From positions 31,421 to 95,420 of the forward strand of contig NZ_JALMUV010000032.1 of the NCBI RefSeq assembly GCF_023155275.1: 64,000 nt of DNA, read 5' to 3'. The notes beneath the pieces were generated by a model. The model was not told the DNA's origin. It saw nothing but the letters and a program-made list of their open reading frames with translations, and did not search any database. This DNA comes from Streptomyces rhizoryzae. Its GTDB lineage: Bacteria > Actinomycetota > Actinomycetes > Streptomycetales > Streptomycetaceae. Positions 8,870 through 16,934 of this stretch are shown piece by piece; the stretch's first letter is position 1; the number at the start of each line of letters is the position of its first letter. Made by a program: the position numbers and the translations under genes.

Positions 8870-8896
8870 CTTCAGGGAGCTTCAGGTGGGCTTCAG
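8870..8896. promoter_or_regulatory. Three CTTCAG direct repeats, likely response-regulator box
   Basis: CTTCAG begins at 8870, 8880 and 8891, and a partial CTTC follows at 8897. Spacing of 10 and 11 bases puts each copy on the same DNA face, the usual arrangement for OmpR-family dimers. The box lies between the response regulator start and the divergent PepSY gene and could control both. Confidence 0.6.
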
Positions 8897-8986
8897 CTTC
8901 CCGGCGGCAGGGTGGGGGACGTACCGCCGCACCGCCGTCCGCCCGCTCCGCGGAGGCGGCCGGCCCACCCCGACCAGGAGGTTCCC

Positions 8987-9433
8987 ATGACCACGTCCCG
9001 TATCCGCCGCGCGTTCACCGGCCGCCGCCGGCTGGTGGTCGCCGCCGCCGCGGCCGTGCTCGCCGCGGGCGGCACCGCGACCGCCGTCGCCGTCACCGGC
9101 GGACCGGACGACCTCGCGGAGGCCCGCGTCGCCGCCGGCGGCGGCCCGGCGGACACCGGCCGGCAGCGGGCCGTGGACACCGCGCGCACGGTGGTGCCCG
9201 GCGGCCGGATCGTCTCGGTGGAGCCGGACCACGACCACGGCACGCGGGTCTGGGAGGTGGAGCTCCGCACCGGCGGCGGGACCGAGCACGAGGTGGACGT
9301 CAGCATGGCGGACGGCACGGTGCTCAGCCACTCCGTCGACCACGACGACCACGACGACCACGGCGAGGACGGCGGTCACGAGGACCACGGTGGCCACGGC
9401 GACCGCAACGGCCTTCTCGGGGAGGGTGACTGA
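8987..9433 (+). CDS. PepSY-domain secreted or membrane-anchored protein with His/Asp-rich tail
   Basis: 148 residues behind an AGGAGG at 8976. A signal-anchor helix (about 16-37) precedes one PepSY-like domain (about 45-112; ARTVVPGGRIVSVEPD, RVWEVELRTGGGTEHEVDVS). The last 35 residues alternate His and Asp (HDDHDDHGEDGGHEDHGGHG), suggesting metal binding outside the membrane. The gene is divergent from the two-component operon and shares its repeat box. Its 3' end overlaps the convergent permease gene by 110 bases, so the low-complexity tails of the two are read from the same DNA. Confidence 0.85.
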   Translation: MTTSRIRRAFTGRRRLVVAAAAAVLAAGGTATAVAVTGGPDDLAEARVAAGGGPADTGRQRAVDTARTVVPGGRIVSVEPDHDHGTRVWEVELRTGGGTEHEVDVSMADGTVLSHSVDHDDHDDHGEDGGHEDHGGHGDRNGLLGEGD

Positions 9434-10658
9434 CACCCGCAGGCCCGGCTTCCGACCGCTCACCGGCCCGCTCACCGGTCTGCGGGCCGGTGTCCGGGGC
9501 GGCGTCCGGGCCGGTGTCCGGGGCGCCGCCCATCCTCCGCAGCATCTCCCGGCCCCCGGTGCGGAAGAACCGCACCAGCAGCACGGCGGCCAGGGCGAGG
9601 AAGGCGGCGTTCAGCCAGGTCGTGTAGTTCCCGCGCACGCCCTCCTCCGGGAGCCGGGCCCGCGCCTGGTCCGGTACGAGCCCCAGGGCGCCGAAGGCGA
9701 ACTCGACCACGTAACCGGCCGCGACGATCGCCGCGTAGAAGGTGCCGAGCAGCAGCAGCGCGGTGCGTCCCCCGTAGTACTTCCGGTAGATGGTGAGGAT
9801 CGGCAGGATCAGCAGATCGGCGAAGAGGAACGCGACGACCCCGCCGAAGCTGATACCGCCCTTCCACAGGACCACGGCGAGCGGCACGTTGCCGATGGAG
9901 CAGACGAACGACGCCATCGCCACCAGCGGGCCGATGACCGGCCCCCACAGCTTCGCGGCGAGCGGATGGCCGGTGAAGAAGAACGACTGCCAGAAGGAGT
10001 CCGGCACCCACGCGGCGATCGCCCCGGCGATCAGCAGCCCGGCCACCAGGTCCCGCAGGATCGCCGCCCACTCCATGACGAAGACGTGCGCGGTGGCCGT
10101 CAGGCCCTCGCCGGAGAACAGCCGGCGGACGAAGGAGCCGCCGCGCCGCACCGACATGTCCATCGCGGCGTGCCCCTCCATCCCCCCGGCCAGCCCGCGT
10201 GCGGCCTGCGCCCGGGCCTCCCGCAGCAGCGCCTCACTCATCAGCCGCCGCAGCAGCACCGCCAGTACCACGATCATCACCGGCCCGCCGGTGAACTCGG
10301 CGAGCGTGAACTGCCACCCCATCAACAGCGCCAGGATGACGCCGAGTTCGACCACCAGGTTGGTCGAGGCGATCTCGAAGGCCATCGCGGCGGTGAAGTC
10401 CGCCCCCTTGCGGAACAGCGAACGGGCCAGCGCCACCGCGGCGTACGAGCAGGAGGACGAGGCCGCGCCCAGCCCGGCGGCGAGCGCCAGGGTGCGGGGG
10501 CGGCCGTCCCCGAGCAGCGCCCCGACCGTGGACCTGCGGACCACCGCCTGGACGACCGCGGACAGCGCGAAACCCAGGACCAGCGCCCAGGTGATCTCCC
10601 ACGTCATCGCGCCGGTGATCGACAGGGCGTGCAGGACGGCGGTCAGCGCGGCGGACAT
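9324..10658 (-). CDS. YraQ/ArsP-type permease
   Basis: 444 residues from the ATG at 10658 (MSAALTAVLHAL); longer starts would run into the divergent acetyltransferase. Eight or so hydrophobic helices are seen, including blocks ASSSCSYAAVALARSLFRKG and ASTNLVVELGVILALLMG, characteristic of the UPF0718/ArsP_1 permease family, some of which export organoarsenicals. The substrate here is unknown. The conserved part ends near MGGAPD (about 9530). The last 70 residues are Gly/Arg/Pro-rich and lie partly antisense to the PepSY tail, so the true functional end may be earlier in evolution than the present stop. Confidence 0.87.
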   Translation of the reverse strand: MSAALTAVLHALSITGAMTWEITWALVLGFALSAVVQAVVRRSTVGALLGDGRPRTLALAAGLGAASSSCSYAAVALARSLFRKGADFTAAMAFEIASTNLVVELGVILALLMGWQFTLAEFTGGPVMIVVLAVLLRRLMSEALLREARAQAARGLAGGMEGHAAMDMSVRRGGSFVRRLFSGEGLTATAHVFVMEWAAILRDLVAGLLIAGAIAAWVPDSFWQSFFFTGHPLAAKLWGPVIGPLVAMASFVCSIGNVPLAVVLWKGGISFGGVVAFLFADLLILPILTIYRKYYGGRTALLLLGTFYAAIVAAGYVVEFAFGALGLVPDQARARLPEEGVRGNYTTWLNAAFLALAAVLLVRFFRTGGREMLRRMGGAPDTGPDAAPDTGPQTGERAGERSEAGPAGVSHPPREGRCGRRGHRGPRDRRPRRGRRGRRGRRSG

Positions 10659-10746
10659 GCCCGCATCCTTTCCCGGCGGACGCGCCCGCCCGGGGACGGA
10701 CACGCGCGGGCACGGCGTCCGCACCCCGCCGGTGCACAATCGCCGG

Positions 10747-11331
10747 ATGCAGATCGTCACCTGCCCCGAAGCCGCCACCCCGCCCGACCTCCGCACCCAG
10801 GTCCGGGAACTCCAGGACCAGGCGTGGCCGCCGGGCCCCGCCGGGTCCCCGCCCGCGCCGCCCGGCCCCGTCCACGACCCGGCGCTGCAACCCCTGTCGC
10901 TGCTGCTCGTGGACGACGGGCGGGTGCTGGCCGCGCTGGACATCCTCACCAAGGACATCGAGCACGCGGGCCGGCGCTACGCCGCCGGTGGCCTGAGCAC
11001 GGTGGTGACCCGGCAGGACGTACGCGGCCGCGGACACGGCCGGCGGCTGGTCGGCCAGGCCCGCGCCACGATGGCCGCCCGCGGTCTGGACCTGGGGCTG
11101 TTCACCTGCGACCGGCCGCTGCGGAGCTTCTACGAAAGCGCGGGCTGGCAGCACCTGCCCGGCGCGGTACTGGTCGGCGGCACCGCGCAGGCGCCCTTCC
11201 CCAGCGACCGCCCCGGCTTCGACAAGGTCACCATGGCCGGCTTCTTCTCGCCGCGCGCCCTGCGGGACCGCGCCGCGTTCCCCGGCAGCCGGATCGCCGT
11301 GCACCCGGGGGACATCGACGCGCTGTGGTAG
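10747..11331 (+). CDS. GNAT acetyltransferase, AAC(2')-like layout
   Basis: 194 residues. The acetyl-CoA-binding block is VVTRQDVRGRGHGRRLVGQA, followed by LGLFTCDRPLRSFYESAGW. The N-terminal part and the ending GDIDALW resemble the layout of aminoglycoside 2'-N-acetyltransferases, but similarity seen by eye is weak and resistance should not be assumed. It is divergent from the permease with an 88-base gap; no strong ribosome binding site precedes the ATG. Confidence 0.8.
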   Translation: MQIVTCPEAATPPDLRTQVRELQDQAWPPGPAGSPPAPPGPVHDPALQPLSLLLVDDGRVLAALDILTKDIEHAGRRYAAGGLSTVVTRQDVRGRGHGRRLVGQARATMAARGLDLGLFTCDRPLRSFYESAGWQHLPGAVLVGGTAQAPFPSDRPGFDKVTMAGFFSPRALRDRAAFPGSRIAVHPGDIDALW

Positions 11332-11423
11332 GCGCCGGCCCCGCGCGGGAACCTCCGGGTCCGCAACGGCCTCTTCCCACCCTGGAGGGGATACGCGCCG
11401 CCGGGGCGCGGGAGGGAGCAGAC

Positions 11424-12281
11424 ATGGGCCGCCGGGCAGGGAACGGAACGCGCGCGGTGCTGGCACTGGCCCTGGCGGCGGCGGTGGCCGGCTGCGCGGG
11501 CGGCCGGGACCCGGCCGGACCGCCGGCCGCCTCCGACGCGGCGGGCCGCAAGCGCCAGACCGGGAAGGGCGGCTTCACCGTCGAGTACCGCACCGGCGGC
11601 AAGGCCGCGCGGGCCACCGCGTACCTGCGCGCGCACCGCGTCCTGGAAACCGCAGCGGAGCGGCTCAACGGCGCGCTCGCGCTGCCGCACCGCATCCCCT
11701 TCGTCGTCCGCTCCTGCGGCGCCGCCGAACCGGCCTACGACCCGGAGACCGGCGGCATCGACTTCTGCGCGGAACACGTCGACGAGATACGCGACCGCTT
11801 CGCGCACACCGGCCGGGACGCGGCCGGTGCGGGCGGCCCGGCCGACGGCGACGCCCACACCGCCGCCGTCCTGGAGGAGACCGCCTACCACGAGGGCGCG
11901 CACGCCCTGATCGACCGGCTCGGCCTGCGCTTCACCGGCCGCGAGGAGGACGTGGCGGACCAGTTCGCCGCGGTCCTGCTCCTCGGCCAGGGCCGGACCG
12001 GCGAGACCAAGGCCCTTGCCGTCGCCACCGATTACGCGCTGGCCGCCGAGGAGACCCCGTTCGACCCGGCGGACCTCCTCGACGAGCACAGCCTCGACGG
12101 GCAGCGCGCGGCGGCCTACGCCTGCTACGTCTACGGCGCGCACCCCGACCGGCACCAGGACCTCGTCGGGGCCGGCCGGCGGGTCACCGCGGACCGCGCC
12201 GAGGGCTGCCCGGAAGAGTGGGCCCAGGCCCGGGACGGCTGGCAGCGGCTCCTGCAACCGCATCTGAAGCACGCCCTGTGA
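11424..12281 (+). CDS. Lipoprotein with HExxH motif, DUF4344-like putative metallopeptidase
   Basis: 285 residues behind a GGAGGGAG site. The N-terminus has a lipoprotein signal with lipobox VAGC (Cys near residue 24). The centre contains YHEGAHALIDRLG, an HExxH zinc-site motif, followed by EEDVADQFAAVLLL whose Glu/Asp could be the third ligand. This arrangement matches the DUF4344 putative metallopeptidases. Four cysteines in the mature part could form disulfides. It would act on the outer face of the membrane; the substrate is unknown. Confidence 0.85.
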   Translation: MGRRAGNGTRAVLALALAAAVAGCAGGRDPAGPPAASDAAGRKRQTGKGGFTVEYRTGGKAARATAYLRAHRVLETAAERLNGALALPHRIPFVVRSCGAAEPAYDPETGGIDFCAEHVDEIRDRFAHTGRDAAGAGGPADGDAHTAAVLEETAYHEGAHALIDRLGLRFTGREEDVADQFAAVLLLGQGRTGETKALAVATDYALAAEETPFDPADLLDEHSLDGQRAAAYACYVYGAHPDRHQDLVGAGRRVTADRAEGCPEEWAQARDGWQRLLQPHLKHAL

Positions 12282-12398
12282 GCAGGGCGGGTCAGGCGCT
12301 TTCCGGTCCCCGCCGGCCTGCTCCGCCGCCCGGTTAGAGCCCCGCCGCAAACCGCCATAAACTGGAACTCCGGGATGCAGGCAAGGAGAGATCGACTC

Positions 12399-12956
12399 AT
12401 GTCGACAGGGACCCTTCTGGCGATCATCATCCCCGCCGTGGTGGTGATCGCACTGATCGCAACGGCAGTCTCGCTCCTCGTGCGGCGCCGCCGCCTCCAG
12501 CAGCGCTTCGGACCGGAATACGACCGCACCGTCGAATCCGCCGACAGCCGCCTGGCCGGCGAGCGAGAACTGAGAGCGCGCGTCAAGCGCCATGACGACC
12601 TGGAGATCAAGCCCCTGCCGAGCAGCAGTCGGGAGCGCTACACCCGGGACTGGGCGGGAGTGCAGCAGGAGTTCGTGGACCGGCCCGAAGAGGCGGTGCA
12701 CGACGCCGACCGGCTCGTCGCCTCGCTGATGCACGAACGCGGCTACCCGACGGACAACTTCGAGCAACGCATGAAGGACCTGTCGGTCGAGCACGGCCGC
12801 ACCCTCGAACACTACCGGGCGGCCCACGAGATCGACGGCCTGAGCACCCAGCACCGGGCGACCACCGAGCAGTTGCGCGGCGCCATGGTGCACTACCGCG
12901 CACTCTTCGAGGAACTGCTCTCCGACGGCGGCCAGACCCGCCGCGCCCACGCCTAG
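12399..12956 (+). CDS. Membrane-anchored protein sharing a domain with the next gene
   Basis: 185 residues from the ATG at 12399, well placed behind AAGGAGAG. A single N-terminal helix (5-27) is followed by a charged, probably cytoplasmic helical region. Residues 80-125 contain YTRDWAGVQQEFVDRPEEAV and ADRLVASLM, and a C-terminal helical block contains LRGAMVHYRALFEELL. Both blocks are repeated in the protein encoded next, so the pair are paralogues. Function is unknown; similar secreted-or-membrane proteins are often linked to envelope stress in streptomycetes. Confidence 0.82.
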   Translation: MSTGTLLAIIIPAVVVIALIATAVSLLVRRRRLQQRFGPEYDRTVESADSRLAGERELRARVKRHDDLEIKPLPSSSRERYTRDWAGVQQEFVDRPEEAVHDADRLVASLMHERGYPTDNFEQRMKDLSVEHGRTLEHYRAAHEIDGLSTQHRATTEQLRGAMVHYRALFEELLSDGGQTRRAHA

Positions 12957-13039
12957 AAGCCGACCAGCCACGCCCGAACGCCAACCCCGCGCGCCCGCAC
13001 GCCGCCGCTCACGCGTGCCCCCGCGCGGTTGGAGGAGCC

Positions 13040-13489
13040 ATGGAACACGACCCGGCACCGGACCCCGCGCCGCAGACCGCCGGCCTGCCCACCTCGGACA
13101 TGAGCCGCCCGGGAGCCGGCCCGGACGAGACCGCGCCCACCCTTCCCGGAGAGAGCGCCCCCACCGAAAGCCCCTTCCAGGCCGACTCCCCGGCTCCGCA
13201 GGGCACCGCGGAGGAGACGATGCCGGCCCTGCTCTCCAGCGCGGACCAGGCATCGTTCCGCGACCGGTGGCACGCCATCCAGGGCAGGTTCGTCGACGAG
13301 CCGCGGGAGGCCGTGCGGGCCGCCGACGAGCTGGTCTCGGACCTGATGCAAGCCCTCTCCGGCACGTTCACCCACCACAAGCAGAGCCTGGAGGAGCAGT
13401 GGAAGCAGGGCGGCGAGGCCGACACCGAACGCCTCCGGATCGCCCTCCGCCACTACCGCGCCTTCTTCAACCGCCTCCTCTCCGGCTGA
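13040..13489 (+). CDS. Soluble paralogue of the preceding membrane-anchored protein
   Basis: 149 residues behind GGAGGAG. A Pro/Ala-rich, probably disordered first half is followed by FRDRWHAIQGRFVDEPREAV and ADELVSDLM, then LRIALRHYRAFFNRLL. These blocks align with the previous protein (Asp-x-Trp, Gln-x-x-Phe-Val-Asp, Glu-Ala-Val, Ala-Asp, Leu-Val). It lacks the transmembrane helix. The 83-base gap and same strand suggest one transcript, closed by the hairpin just downstream. Confidence 0.82.
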   Translation: MEHDPAPDPAPQTAGLPTSDMSRPGAGPDETAPTLPGESAPTESPFQADSPAPQGTAEETMPALLSSADQASFRDRWHAIQGRFVDEPREAVRAADELVSDLMQALSGTFTHHKQSLEEQWKQGGEADTERLRIALRHYRAFFNRLLSG

Positions 13490-13508
13490 ACCCCGCACCA
13501 CAGCGGAC

Positions 13509-13536
13509 CGGGATCCCGGCCCCGGCCGGGATCCCG
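13509..13536 (+). terminator. Strong hairpin terminator
   Basis: Perfect inverted repeat with 13-bp arms (CGGGATCCCGGCC and its complement) and a two-base loop, 20 bases after the stop of the preceding gene. There is no U-tract, as is common in streptomycetes. Confidence 0.7.
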
Positions 13537-13703
13537 CTGCGGTCGCCGTCAGCGTCAGCCCGTCCGCCTGCCACCGAGGGAGCACGCTCCCGCTATCGGT
13601 GAGATGACCGATGTGCGGGGGGTGGGGGCGCGGCCATAGTTCTCGAAAGATCGTTTCCGGGTGGCCGCCGCGCCCCCGGCGTTTTTCGAAGGGACTCCCT
13701 CTC

Positions 13704-15413
13704 ATGGTCACGGGCACGTATGCGGACCTGGTATTTCTCGGCGGGCGGGTGGTCACGGTCGATGCGCGGTTCTCCGTCGCCTCGGCCCTGGCGGTGACCG
13801 GCGGGGTCATCAGCGCCGTCGGAGAGCGGGACGACGTCGCTCCGCTCATCGGCCCGGGCACCCGCGTCATCGACCTGCGCGGGGGGACGCTGCTCCCCGG
13901 TATCAACGATTCCCATCTGCACGGCTGCGCCTTCGGCATGGCCAGCCCGCCGCTCTCCCTGGACGTCGGCCACCCCGCCGTCTCCTCCCTCGCGGACGTG
14001 GCCGCGGCGGTACGGCAGGCGGTCGGGCGCGCCGCGGACGGGCAGTGGATCACCGGCCACGGCTGGGACACCGGATACCTCGCCGAATGCGTCACCGACC
14101 CCGCGCGGCAGCCCGCGCGGCACGACCTCGACGCCGTGAGCCCGGACCACCCGGTCGTCCTGTACTCCTTCTCCGGCCACGCCACGTGGGTCAACTCCAA
14201 GGCCCTGGAACTCATCGGTATCGACCGGCACACCGCCGCCCCGCCCGGCGGGGCCATCGTCACCGACGACGCCGGGGAGCCGACCGGGCTGCTGCACGAG
14301 GGCGCCCAGGCGCTCGTCCAGAACGCCCTGCCGCCGCTCAGCCGGCAGGAACGGACCGACGCCATCCGGTCAACCCTCGCCACCCTGGCCCGGCTCGGCG
14401 TGACCAGCTACACCGAGCCCGGCCTCGGCCCCGGCGGCGACGGCATCATGCGGGGCGCGCTCGGCCGGCAGACCCTCGACGTCTACCACCGGCTCCTGGC
14501 CGACGGCGAACTGACCGCCCGGATCGGCGTGTTGCTGCTGCCCACCGGCATGACGAGCACCGCTGAGGAGTTCGCCCGGGCCCTCACCGCCCTCGGCACG
14601 ACCGCTGACGCCGATCCGCGCCGCCTGGCGATCCACGGAGTCAAGATATTCGCCGACGGCATCGTCCCCAACAAGACGGCCTGGATGCACGAGCCGTACG
14701 TCGGCGGCGGCTGCGGTGCGCTGTGCGTCGGCGGGGAGACCGACGCCGAGCGGATCGCCGAGATCGGTGCGATGATCCGGCACGCCCACGCCGCCGGGCA
14801 CCAGATGGGCGTCCACGTCACCGGCGACCGGGCCATCGACACCGTCACGGACGCCTTCGCCGCGGCCCTGGCCGACCACCCGCGTCCGGACGCCCGCCAT
14901 TACGTCATCCACGGCGACTTCCTCACCCCGCACAGCATGAAGGTGCTGGCCGCGCACGGCTTCGGCGTCAACATGAACCCCACCATCAAATGGACCGTCG
15001 CCGACATGGAAGAGGACTTCGTCGGCGCCGGCCGCGCCGCCTACGCCTGGCCCTACCGCGACGCCCTCGACGCCGGCGTACGGGTCGCCAGCGGATCCGA
15101 CGCCCCCGTCACGCACCCGGACTGGCGCCAGGGCATCGCCACCATGATGCTGCGCGAGTCGAAGGCCGCCGGCCGGGTCAGCGGGCCCGAACAGTGCATC
15201 GGCCTGGCCGAAGCGCTCCGCACGTACACCATCGACGCGGCCTGGCAGGACTTCGCCGACGACTGGAAGGGTTCCCTGGAACCGGGGAAGGTCGCCGACC
15301 TCTGCGTGCTCGACGGCGACCTGCTCACCGCCGATCCGCACGACATCCCGGACCTGCCCGTCGTCCTGACCGTCATGGACGGGCAGGTCGTGCACGACGC
15401 CCTCGGCGATTGA
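13704..15413 (+). CDS. YtcJ-like metal-dependent amidohydrolase (Amidohydro_3)
   Basis: 569 residues. The start was taken at the ATG after GAAGGGAC, because the longer frame begins in non-coding sequence. The first metal motif is DSHLHG (about residue 73), further conserved blocks are ITGHGWDTG, HVTGDRAID and SGSDAPVTHPDW, and the closing region has the small beta-sandwich strand KVADLCVLDGD. YtcJ-type enzymes hydrolyse N-acyl or formamide-like substrates; the substrate here is not predictable. A LuxR-type regulator starts 31 bases after the stop and is probably cotranscribed. Confidence 0.92.
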   Translation: MVTGTYADLVFLGGRVVTVDARFSVASALAVTGGVISAVGERDDVAPLIGPGTRVIDLRGGTLLPGINDSHLHGCAFGMASPPLSLDVGHPAVSSLADVAAAVRQAVGRAADGQWITGHGWDTGYLAECVTDPARQPARHDLDAVSPDHPVVLYSFSGHATWVNSKALELIGIDRHTAAPPGGAIVTDDAGEPTGLLHEGAQALVQNALPPLSRQERTDAIRSTLATLARLGVTSYTEPGLGPGGDGIMRGALGRQTLDVYHRLLADGELTARIGVLLLPTGMTSTAEEFARALTALGTTADADPRRLAIHGVKIFADGIVPNKTAWMHEPYVGGGCGALCVGGETDAERIAEIGAMIRHAHAAGHQMGVHVTGDRAIDTVTDAFAAALADHPRPDARHYVIHGDFLTPHSMKVLAAHGFGVNMNPTIKWTVADMEEDFVGAGRAAYAWPYRDALDAGVRVASGSDAPVTHPDWRQGIATMMLRESKAAGRVSGPEQCIGLAEALRTYTIDAAWQDFADDWKGSLEPGKVADLCVLDGDLLTADPHDIPDLPVVLTVMDGQVVHDALGD

Positions 15414-15416
15414 CGT

Positions 15417-15446
15417 ATCCCCCACGCATGATCATCCTTGGGGGAT
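15417..15446. promoter_or_regulatory. 30-bp dyad overlapping the LuxR-type gene start
   Basis: Perfect outer arms ATCCCCC (15417-15423) and GGGGGAT (15440-15446) surround a central TGATCA (15429-15434), all about the same centre. The right arm contains the only candidate ribosome binding site and the A and T of the start codon. It could be an operator for the LuxR-type protein or a translational switch. Confidence 0.5.
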
Positions 15447-16218
15447 GGCAGCGAACCGGAGCACGGCGGACATCCTGGACGCGGCCGTGCACGTCCGCCA
15501 GGCGGCCAGGAGCGCCACGAGCGGCGCGGCCGGCCTCGACACGGTCCTGACCGCGCTGGCGGAGGTCATGGAATACGACCACGCGTCCCTGACCCGGTGG
15601 GACCCGCTGCGGCGGCGCCACACCACCCTGGCCGGCAGCTACCCGGACGACGCGACGGCCTACATCGAGACCCGCCTCCACCGCGACCCGGTCTTCGCGG
15701 TCCTCCACAGCCCGGCCCGCGGCGGTCTGTGGTTCAGGGACGTTCCCCGGCACCTCCTGGCAGCCTCCCCGGGCTTCCAGGAGGTGCTGTCTCCGCTCGG
15801 CATCCAGGACGGCGTCGCCCAGTGCCTGTTCGACGCCGACGGCCGGTACGTCGGCATGCTGAACGTCAGCACCCGCCGACCGCGGCGCACACCCGACCCG
15901 GCGCGCGCCGTGGTCACCCTCCTCACCGAGTCCCTCGCCGCGGCCGTCGCCCCCCGCCCGACCCCACCGCCCGAAGAGACCGCCGTACCCCACCCCGCCA
16001 CCGACCCGCCACGCCCCGACCGCCTCTCACCGCGGGAACTCCAGGTACTGGCCGAACTCACCACCGGCCGCACCAACCGCGAAATCGCCGGACGCCTGTG
16101 CATCACGCCGCGCACCGTCGCCACCCACGTCGAGCACATCCTCACCAAACTCGACCTCCCCAACCGCGCAGCCGCCGCCGCCCGGGCCGCCACCTGGGGC
16201 ATCACCCCCTCCCCCTGA
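15445..16218 (+). CDS. LuxR-family regulator with N-terminal GAF-like domain
   Basis: 257 residues. Residues 20-165 look like a GAF-type sensory domain (VLTALAEVMEYDHASLTRWD, FDADGRYVGMLNVSTR). A Pro-rich linker leads to a C-terminal GerE/LuxR helix-turn-helix (LSPRELQVLAELTTGRTNRE, IAGRLCITPRTVATHVEHI) at 193-250. The start codon directly abuts a run of five G within a dyad, so initiation could depend on coupling to the upstream amidohydrolase or on melting of the hairpin. It probably regulates the amidohydrolase operon. Confidence 0.9.
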   Translation: MAANRSTADILDAAVHVRQAARSATSGAAGLDTVLTALAEVMEYDHASLTRWDPLRRRHTTLAGSYPDDATAYIETRLHRDPVFAVLHSPARGGLWFRDVPRHLLAASPGFQEVLSPLGIQDGVAQCLFDADGRYVGMLNVSTRRPRRTPDPARAVVTLLTESLAAAVAPRPTPPPEETAVPHPATDPPRPDRLSPRELQVLAELTTGRTNREIAGRLCITPRTVATHVEHILTKLDLPNRAAAAARAATWGITPSP

Positions 16219-16395
16219 CACCCGCCCGGTACCGAGGCCGGGCCGCCTGATGCGCGGCGGGTCTTCCAGCGGGGCCACCGGCCGGCGGGCACCGGAGAGG
16301 CCGAGGGGCTGAAGCATGCCGAGGGCGGCCCAGCCCCCGTCCGTGCGCTCCGAGCGTGCGACGGGCGGAACGGGCTGAGCCGCCGGAGGGGTGCC

Positions 16396-16773
16396 TCAGC
16401 GCCTGGTGCGCGCGTCACACCAGGCGGGCGCCGCCCCGAGGGTGCTGATGTAGCGGGCCGAACCCCACGTGTTCCGCCGCGCGTCGAGCTTGTACCAGCG
16501 CGGATTGCCGCCCACGTTCTGCCCGTTGACCTTGCAGACGATGGTGACCACGGTGCCGTACGGCGCGGAGCCCACCGCGCGGTAGCCGGTGCCGGGGCCG
16601 GTGCGCAGTACGAGACCGGGCTTGGCGATGACCCGGCCGTGGTACGGCCCGTGGCCGCCGGTGGACGGGGGCGGGCCCGCCGCGGCGGCCGGGCCGGTGC
16701 CGAGCACTCCGCAGAGCAGTCCCGCGCTCGCCACTACGGCGGCGCCCCGGCGGATCTGGGACAGGTGTTTCAT
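16396..16773 (-). CDS. Secreted SH3-domain protein
   Basis: 125 residues. A Sec signal peptide (1-33; Arg-Arg, hydrophobic core, AAAA cleavage region) precedes a bacterial SH3 domain at about 48-115 (GLVLRTGPGTGYRAVGSAPY, WYKLDARRNTWGSARYI). Two cysteines (CKVNG and WCDAR) could form a disulfide. Such single SH3 proteins bind the cell wall or peptides; no catalytic domain is present. It lies 161 bases downstream of the heptad-repeat protein gene on the same strand and convergent with the LuxR-type gene. Confidence 0.85.
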   Translation of the reverse strand: MKHLSQIRRGAAVVASAGLLCGVLGTGPAAAAGPPPSTGGHGPYHGRVIAKPGLVLRTGPGTGYRAVGSAPYGTVVTIVCKVNGQNVGGNPRWYKLDARRNTWGSARYISTLGAAPAWCDARTRR

Positions 16774-16934
16774 GGCCTACCTCCCGGTCGCGGTGGTCCG
16801 GCTCGCCGGACGTGCGGTGAGGCGATGCTTCCCCGGCCGCGGCCCGGAACCGGCGGCGCGCCGGGGAATTCACCGTCACGGGAGCGCCTCGCATATCTGT
16901 CCGGGCGCCGGGCGCACGCCGGGCCCGCGGCCCG

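Noticed and set aside
9390..11423. 963-residue plus-strand frame ending with the lipoprotein
   Set aside because: It covers the antisense of the permease and the acetyltransferase in another frame; the lipoprotein starts at 11424 with its own ribosome binding site and signal peptide.
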